From contig CP060220.1 of NCBI GenBank assembly GCA_023898385.1, positions 2,170,001 to 2,234,000 of the forward strand: a stretch of DNA of 64,000 nucleotides, in the 5' to 3' direction. The notes below the pieces were generated by a model. That model made no database searches. It had not been told where the DNA came from and worked only from the letters and a program-made list of their open reading frames with translations. Positions 58,960 to 64,000 of this stretch are shown in pieces. Position 1 is the stretch's first letter. Each line of letters starts with the position of its first letter. The position numbers were made by a program, and so were the translations under genes. This DNA comes from Pseudobdellovibrionaceae bacterium (lineage in GTDB: Bacteria; Bdellovibrionota; Bdellovibrionia; Bdellovibrionales; UBA1609).

Positions 58960-59292
58960 GTACCTGCTTCCCTTTGTGGCGACAACGCGTCAGGCGAGTC
59001 GACCTCTCCCCATGCGCGGGCAGCGGCGTCCTCCCGATGTGCATGGCGCATTGATTTGATGCAGAGACAACTGAGGTTGTCGAACAGCAAATCAATGAAC
59101 TCAAGTTCGGGCGCTTCTGCGTCCGTGCCAACTGCACGGCGCAGAAGGGTTCGAACATTCCTAATATAGGGTTGCGGCACGAAGTGACGCAATCCGAAGA
59201 CGACATGCGGCCACTCGGGCCGGCGCCGCTGCCCGCGCATGGGGGGAGGCCGACTCGCCTGACGCGTTGTCGCCACAAAGGGAAGCAGGTAC
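58960..59292 (+). repeat. Palindromic core-arm element C with nested hairpin insert
   Basis: Arms 58960-59028 and 59224-59292 are 69-bp inverted repeats with two differences. The core matches elements A and B in the + orientation, but between CATGGCG and GGGTTGCGG it has 120 extra bases (59049-59168) in place of five. That insert folds as two hairpins: CATTGATTT (59049) with AAATCAATG (59089), containing GACAAC-TGAG-GTTGTC; and CTTCTGCG-T-CCGTGC (59114) with GCACGG-CGCAGAAG (59134). It fills the convergent gap between menG and the pyrophosphohydrolase gene almost exactly. Confidence 0.9.
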
Positions 59293-59298
59293 CTTCGA

Positions 59299-59679
59299 TT
59301 ATCGCTCTAAGATTTCTCGTTCAGTTTCTAGGTCTCTGGTGTTTGCTCGAACCTCGGTGAATTTTTCTCCATAACGAGCTTTTAATTTGGCAATATTTGT
59401 ATTCATGACGTCCGCAAAGTTGACGCCCAACTCATCAGCAATAATGGCACAGTACCAAAAAATATCGCCCATCTCTTCACTTAAGTTCACCGTATCAAGA
59501 TCTTTGCCGTAAAAAACATGCTTTTTCAGTGCATCCAAAAATTCTCCGGACTCTGTTGCCAATCCAATTCCGGCATGAAGCAGTCGCTGATTTCTCACTT
59601 GGCTCATTCTCTCTGCAATGGCGGCGAAATCCCTTGATTCTGTTCGAATGGCATTGCTCACATATTCTTTGGTATCCAT
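59299..59679 (-). CDS. MazG-like nucleotide pyrophosphohydrolase
   Basis: 126 residues from ATG 59679, which GGAAGGG precedes. GIGLATESGEFLDALKKHV and LSEEMGDIFWYCAIIADEL give the E-x2-E/E-E-x2-D metal-binding pattern of the MazG/dUTPase-like NTP pyrophosphohydrolases, which hydrolyse (d)NTPs to monophosphates. It is a single-domain type, commonly a housecleaning enzyme. Its stop lies seven bases from the right arm of element C. Confidence 0.85.
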   Translation of the reverse strand: MDTKEYVSNAIRTESRDFAAIAERMSQVRNQRLLHAGIGLATESGEFLDALKKHVFYGKDLDTVNLSEEMGDIFWYCAIIADELGVNFADVMNTNIAKLKARYGEKFTEVRANTRDLETEREILER

Positions 59680-59792
59680 AAAAACCCTTCCCTTAAAATA
59701 CTCCATCGTCACTTGCAGTGCGCCGAGACATGGGGTCACTGAAAGCTGCGTAATACTAGCGACACTCTGACGACAATGGTACCCTTATTGCC

Positions 59793-60524
59793 ATGAGCAA
59801 TGCATTATCAAGCGCCCCACGTGAGTTTTTGCTGCGCGGTCAAGGTCTGACCAAGGTTTATCATATGGGAGAGGTCAAAGTTCACGCTTTACAAGGAGTG
59901 GATATTGAGCTTTTCCCCGGAGAATTTGTTGTCTTATTGGGCGCATCAGGAAGTGGCAAGTCCACTCTATTAAATATTCTAGGGGGATTAGATACGGCCA
60001 GTCAGGGGCAATTGTGGTACCGTAACGACGACCTTTCCCATGCCGATTCAGACCGGCTCACCCAATTTCGGCGAGACCATGTGGGATTTGTCTTTCAAAT
60101 GTACAACCTATTGCCTCGCCTCACCGCAGAAGAAAATGTCTCGCTGATAACTGAAGTCAGTACCAATCCCATGCTGCCGGCTAAGGCCCTAGAGCTCGTG
60201 GGACTCGCCAACCGCAAGAACCATTTTCCATCACAACTTTCTGGAGGCGAACAACAGCGTGTGGCCATCGCACGAGCCATCGCTAAACAACCTGAAATTT
60301 TACTCTGTGATGAACCCACGGGAGCCTTGGATTTTAAAACTGGCATCTTAGTGCTAGAGGCCATCAGTAAGGTCAACCGGGAGCTTAACACCACCACAGC
60401 TGTCATTACCCATAACGCCTCGATCGCAGATATGGCTGATAGAGTGGTGCATTTGGCCGATGGAAAAATCGCTGGAATCACAGTCAATGAAAACCGCAAG
60501 CAACCAAGCGAGCTGATGTGGTAA
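59793..60524 (+). CDS. ABC exporter ATP-binding protein (LolD/MacB-like)
   Basis: 243 residues. Walker A LLGASGSGKSTLLNILGG, Q-loop FVFQMYNLLPRLTAEENV, signature QLSGGEQQRVAIARAIA, Walker B LLCDEPTGALD and H-loop ITHNAS. The 'MYNLLPRLTAEENV' wording is typical of the LolD/MacB/FtsE group, which drives lipoprotein release or efflux with FtsX-type permeases. It overlaps the permease gene by seven bases, and the genes at the right edge add a membrane-fusion protein. Confidence 0.92.
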   Translation: MSNALSSAPREFLLRGQGLTKVYHMGEVKVHALQGVDIELFPGEFVVLLGASGSGKSTLLNILGGLDTASQGQLWYRNDDLSHADSDRLTQFRRDHVGFVFQMYNLLPRLTAEENVSLITEVSTNPMLPAKALELVGLANRKNHFPSQLSGGEQQRVAIARAIAKQPEILLCDEPTGALDFKTGILVLEAISKVNRELNTTTAVITHNASIADMADRVVHLADGKIAGITVNENRKQPSELMW

Positions 60525-62884
60525 AGGGTCTTGACCTTAAACTAATGCGCGATCTTAAGCACATGCGAGCGCAGGTGATCACTATCTCCATTGTCGTAGC
60601 TTGCGGAATCGCCACACTTGTGGGGTTTCTTAGTACCTATGAGTCATTAAAATACGCGCAACAACAATTTTATGATCAGTCTCGATTTGCCGACGCTTTT
60701 GCCTCGCTGAAAAGAGCACCCACCCATATCATTCACCTCTTAAACAACATCGATGGCGTCACCGAGGTGGAAGACCGACTTGTCTTTGAACTGTTAATAG
60801 ACCTTGAAACTCGCGATGAGCCGGCTGTGGGTCGATTTGTTTCTATCCCCGACATTGGCCCCTCCCATTTAAATCGCTTGAGCCTGCAAAAGGGTCGCTG
60901 GCCCGCCCCGGGTCGCCATGATGAAGTGCTCGTGGGTGAAGCCTTTTTTAAAACCAACAACCTAGAGCTGGATCAAACCATATCTGCTGTATTTAATGGT
61001 CGCTACCGAAGATTGCGTGTTGTTGGAAGTGTCGTGTCTCCAGAATATATCTATGCTGTGCAAGGTGCTAACCCCATGCCAGATGATAAACATTTCGGTG
61101 TGTTTTGGATTCCACGCTCGGCTTTGGCGGCAAGCTTTGACATGGAAGGCGCATTCAACTCTTTGTCTTTTGCATTAGGTCCAAACATTTCAGTAAAGTC
61201 GGTTTTGCAGGCTATAGATCGCATTCTAAAACCCTATGGCGGTTTCGGCTCCATTGCTAGAAAAGATCAGACCTCTCATATGTTTATCACTCAAGAGATT
61301 TATGGCCTTCAGGTACAAGCCACTTTTGTGCCCTTTATATTTTTATCAGTGGCGGCTTTTTTGTTGAATGTTGTCATCAGTCGAATCGTAGCCACTCAAC
61401 GTGAACAAGTGGCTACCTTAAAAGCACTGGGTTTTTTTGACTCAAGCATTGCCTGGCATTTTTTAAAACTCTCTGTCGTCATTTCGTTGCTCGGCGGAGC
61501 CCTTGGACTGCTTTTTGGCTATTGGATCGGGTATAGCATGACCGATCTTTACACCATGTACTTTCGCATGCCACTACTGGCTTTCATTATGCCCCAATGG
61601 CTGCCTTTTACTGGCATCGGACTCAGTTTATTTGCCAGTATTGTGGGAGTGGCTCATGCTCTAAGAGGTATTTTTAAACTCACACCCGCAGAAGCTATGC
61701 GCCCTCCGTCACCCCCCTCGTATCATGGCAGCCTAGTTGAGCGATCGGGCTTCACAAAAAAGTTTTCCACCGAAGGGCGGATGGTCATACGCGGGTTAAC
61801 GCTAAAGCCACTTCGATCTGTTCTTACCAGTGTGGGGATGTCTTTTGCTTGTCTTATCATTGTACTTGGTTTTTTCTGGCAAGATTCAATTGATCATCTT
61901 TTGCAAGTGCAGTTTTCGTTGATGATGCGACAAAATGTAGATGTTACTTTCACAGGACCGGTTTCAACTATGGCTCTGGAAGAACTCAAACGCCATGAAG
62001 GCGTCATTGATGCCGAAGGCTATCGGTCTGTTGGTGTAAAGTTACACGCCGAACATCGCTCTGAACCGGCAGGACTCGTGGGCATGCCCTCCCCCTTTCA
62101 CCTCAGGCAGATTCTCAATGAAAAACTCGAACCACTATCTGTGCCTGAAGAGGGTTTGTTGTTGAGCCGATCTCTGGCCAACAAGCTAAAGGTAAAATCT
62201 GGTGATTTTTTGCGAGTAGAAGTGCTAGAGGGGGCGCGTCCCGAACGTTTATTGCCGGTGGTCAACATCGCTGATGAGTTTGTCGGCGGTGCTGGCTATA
62301 TGAACCTGCGAGCCATCAATCAGTTTTTAAAAGAGTCAAATCTCATCACTTCAGCCGGCCTCACCATTGACAACCGTTTTGCTCCGAAGCTGTACGCAGA
62401 ACTGAAACAGATGCCAAAGATAGCAGGAGTTTCTTTTAAAGATACCACTCTAAAAACATTCAATGAAACCTCGGCAAAATACCTGATTGTCTTTTCGTTG
62501 TTTTTGCTTGGGTTTGCCATGGTCATTGCGTTCGGCATTGTCTACAATAGCGCCAGGATATCTTTTTCAGAACGAAGTTGGGAACTGGCTAGCCTTCGGG
62601 TCCTAGGCTTCACTAAGCTAGAAACTTTTCGAATTTTAGTGGGCGAAATCGTCATTCTCATTTTATGCTCCATTCCACTGGGTTGGTACTTGGGCGTTCA
62701 AACCACTAAAGCTCTTATTAATGAAATGGCTCCCGAAGCTATGCAAATCCCATTTGTCATTCAACCCAGCACATTCACCTACAGCGCTTTGGTTATGGTG
62801 GCTTCGGGTGTATTAAGTGGTTTTGTAATCTGGCGTAAAGTAAGAAATCTCGATATGATAGAAGCGTTGAAGGTTCGAGGTTGA
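60518..62884 (+). CDS. FtsX-like ABC permease with two permease units
   Basis: 788 residues, GTG start at 60518. Membrane helices occur near the N-terminus (HMRAQVITISIVVACGIATL), at about 265-400 (FLSVAAFLLNVVISRIVATQ), at about 435-455 and in the last 130 residues (LIVFSLFLLGFAMVIAFGIV; GWYLGVQTT). Two extracytoplasmic MacB-core-like domains are interspersed. This double-FtsX layout is that of large DevC/YhjD-type or LolCE-like exporters. The characteristic SERSWELASLRVLGF and TQREQVATLKALGF loops contact the ATPase. Cargo unknown. Confidence 0.88.
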   Translation: MVKGLDLKLMRDLKHMRAQVITISIVVACGIATLVGFLSTYESLKYAQQQFYDQSRFADAFASLKRAPTHIIHLLNNIDGVTEVEDRLVFELLIDLETRDEPAVGRFVSIPDIGPSHLNRLSLQKGRWPAPGRHDEVLVGEAFFKTNNLELDQTISAVFNGRYRRLRVVGSVVSPEYIYAVQGANPMPDDKHFGVFWIPRSALAASFDMEGAFNSLSFALGPNISVKSVLQAIDRILKPYGGFGSIARKDQTSHMFITQEIYGLQVQATFVPFIFLSVAAFLLNVVISRIVATQREQVATLKALGFFDSSIAWHFLKLSVVISLLGGALGLLFGYWIGYSMTDLYTMYFRMPLLAFIMPQWLPFTGIGLSLFASIVGVAHALRGIFKLTPAEAMRPPSPPSYHGSLVERSGFTKKFSTEGRMVIRGLTLKPLRSVLTSVGMSFACLIIVLGFFWQDSIDHLLQVQFSLMMRQNVDVTFTGPVSTMALEELKRHEGVIDAEGYRSVGVKLHAEHRSEPAGLVGMPSPFHLRQILNEKLEPLSVPEEGLLLSRSLANKLKVKSGDFLRVEVLEGARPERLLPVVNIADEFVGGAGYMNLRAINQFLKESNLITSAGLTIDNRFAPKLYAELKQMPKIAGVSFKDTTLKTFNETSAKYLIVFSLFLLGFAMVIAFGIVYNSARISFSERSWELASLRVLGFTKLETFRILVGEIVILILCSIPLGWYLGVQTTKALINEMAPEAMQIPFVIQPSTFTYSALVMVASGVLSGFVIWRKVRNLDMIEALKVRG

Positions 62885-63006
62885 TAAAATTTAGACAGTA
62901 TCAATAGGTTTGACACCTATATACAACCTGATCGCCCTAGGGCGGCATAGGGATTGCTTACTATTTAAATTGTGGGATAAATGCGGAAAGTCGCAAGGGG
63001 GATAGT

Positions 63007-63852
63007 GTGTCTCAAAATGGTGCAATCAATAAAAAAGTTGTTTTAATCGGAGGAGCCGTGGTGCTTTCTCTGGCCCTGCTTTCGCAAAACTGTTCTGAAG
63101 TTTCCTTCACAGAGGCCGAACTAAAAAATGTGGGTCTCGACGCCGATGGACCTGGCCTACAAAATGATGACACATCTTCGAATAATAACCCCACAGACAG
63201 TAACAACAATAACCAATCAACCATTGATCCGCTCAATCCTCCTGTCATTGTCTGCAATCCGTTGTCAGGCGACATGTGTGATGTAGATAGCAATCAGGGT
63301 CTTATCGGCAACCTCTATTATTTGCTGCCCACAACGTATCCTGGCGTGATTGGACAAGCTCTCCTTGATGATTATCGTGATGTAGGAACCAAGGTCGATG
63401 AACTTATTCTTTTTACACAAATCAATGTGACACCTCGCTCGTGGACGGCTGGTTTTTCTAACGGCAACACAGATGACTCCTTGATTTTAGATTCAGATGG
63501 AAACGTTTTGCTTGAATGGTTTTCCGTAGACCTTCATGGATACCTGGATTTACCACCCGGCGAATACCAATTTGCAATGATCTCAGATGATGGCATGCAA
63601 GTGATTATTGATGACGAAGTGGTGTTATATGATGATGGCACCCACTCGCCGCGTGTCCACTGCAGCGACAACGTAGTGGCCTTCACCGATGAAGATAAGA
63701 GCATTCAGGTGCGATATTTTCAGGGGCCACGCAACCAAATTGCTATGCAGCTTTTTATGAAGCTAAAGGACGAACCTGGCAGTTGCAGAACTGGTGCGGG
63801 AAGCCTCTCCGGCTCGTGGACAACGATTCCGAAAGAACATTTTTACCACTAA
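63007..63852 (+). CDS. PA14-domain protein, probable lipoprotein
   Basis: 281 residues, GTG start with GGGGG upstream. N-terminal hydrophobic helix VVLIGGAVVLSLALLSQNC ends in a possible lipidation Cys (lipobox not canonical), followed by an Asn-rich linker (TSSNNNPTDSNNNNQ). The C-terminal ~170 residues form a PA14-type beta-barrel: GNLYYL, VDLHGYLDLPPGEYQFAM and SDDGMQVIIDDEVV, the usual carbohydrate-binding PA14 pattern. It lies between the permease and the membrane-fusion protein genes, so it may be part of that system. Confidence 0.75.
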   Translation: MSQNGAINKKVVLIGGAVVLSLALLSQNCSEVSFTEAELKNVGLDADGPGLQNDDTSSNNNPTDSNNNNQSTIDPLNPPVIVCNPLSGDMCDVDSNQGLIGNLYYLLPTTYPGVIGQALLDDYRDVGTKVDELILFTQINVTPRSWTAGFSNGNTDDSLILDSDGNVLLEWFSVDLHGYLDLPPGEYQFAMISDDGMQVIIDDEVVLYDDGTHSPRVHCSDNVVAFTDEDKSIQVRYFQGPRNQIAMQLFMKLKDEPGSCRTGAGSLSGSWTTIPKEHFYH

Positions 63853-63898
63853 TTTAACCTTGAATAGATAAGGCGCTGCCCGTAGGATACATCTTGTT

Positions 63899-64000
63899 AT
63901 GCAAAAATGGCTTTACGGCTCCATTGGCGCCTTTGTTTTAATTGTTGTTGTTTGGTCCTTGCTGCCCAAACCCCTGCCCGTAGACAAAGCGGTTGTGGGG
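63899..64000 (+). CDS. Start of a HlyD-family membrane-fusion protein (cut by window edge)
   Basis: Thirty-four residues are visible: a membrane anchor (WLYGSIGAFVLIVVVWSLL) followed by PKPLPVDKAVVG, the usual opening of periplasmic adaptor subunits of RND/ABC exporters. With the ATPase and permease at 59793-62884 it would complete a tripartite exporter. Only the N-terminus is present, so the assignment is provisional. Confidence 0.65.
   Translation, partial: MQKWLYGSIGAFVLIVVVWSLLPKPLPVDKAVVG

Noticed and set aside
62933..62944. Perfect 12-bp palindrome CGCCCTAGGGCG before the PA14 gene
   Set aside because: No second copy, T-run or identifiable promoter spacing. It could be an operator or weak hairpin but cannot be supported.
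1..64000. tRNA, rRNA and CRISPR arrays
   Set aside because: Scanning by eye showed no convincing T-loop/acceptor pairs, rRNA segments or regular repeat-spacer pattern. The GTTCGAAC in element C is part of a hairpin, not a T-arm.

Overview
This is a gene-dense stretch of chromosome from a Gram-negative bacterium. The seven-step o-succinylbenzoate menaquinone route, a Tat subunit, a LolCDE/MacB-like ABC exporter, several predicted lipoproteins and secreted proteins, a class-III-signal prepilin, a PilZ response protein and moderate GC content together suggest a free-living or predatory Bdellovibrio-like member of Bdellovibrionota. That placement is inferred from gene content and protein style; no 16S gene or other phylogenetic marker was tested. 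No tRNA, rRNA or CRISPR array was seen.

Layout. 1-3.4 kb: the tail of an unidentified gene, then recX and alaS, overlapping. 3.4-10.6 kb: an accessory island with a ~100-nt repeat in three copies, a toxin-antitoxin-like pair lying between two of them, a GNAT acetyltransferase, a Doc toxin with a ribbon-helix-helix antitoxin, two secreted proteins and a 'mobile mystery protein' A/B pair. 10.7-22 kb: a 38-residue membrane peptide coupled to a secreted protein, mutY, a TolB-like lipoprotein, a DEAD-box helicase, an alpha/beta hydrolase, pcnB, and a three-gene envelope operon. 22-37 kb: tatA, transketolase, adenosine deaminase, PEP carboxykinase, a thiamine-type ABC importer (thiBPQ), DoxX, nth, a GNAT, a probable lipoprotein, elbB, a MerC-like membrane protein, an AAA ATPase and an enoyl-CoA hydratase. 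37-46 kb: a very cysteine-rich prepilin-like protein, an integrase-type insertion sequence, PilZ, citrate synthase, a degenerate PP2C/SpoIIE-like protein, a SirB1-like protein and a Na/Pi cotransporter. 46-59 kb: rsmJ, a UbiA prenyltransferase and a polyprenyl diphosphate synthase, then menE, menC, menA, menB, menH, menD and menF, a hotdog thioesterase, DAHP synthase and menG/ubiE. These supply chorismate input, naphthoquinone ring building, the isoprenoid tail and the final methylation. 59-64 kb: a MazG-like pyrophosphohydrolase, an ABC exporter, a PA14 lipoprotein and the start of a membrane-fusion protein.

The most unusual structure is a family of three intergenic palindromic elements, at 22013-22199, 37158-37337 and 58960-59292. 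Each has a conserved ~70-nt core, itself able to form a hairpin, sitting between long (50-69 bp), almost perfect inverted-repeat arms. The arms have unrelated sequences at each locus. This is the reverse of a MITE or REPIN, where the terminal repeats are conserved and the centre varies. One copy carries an extra 120-nt insert made of two further hairpins. I cannot assign these to a known family.
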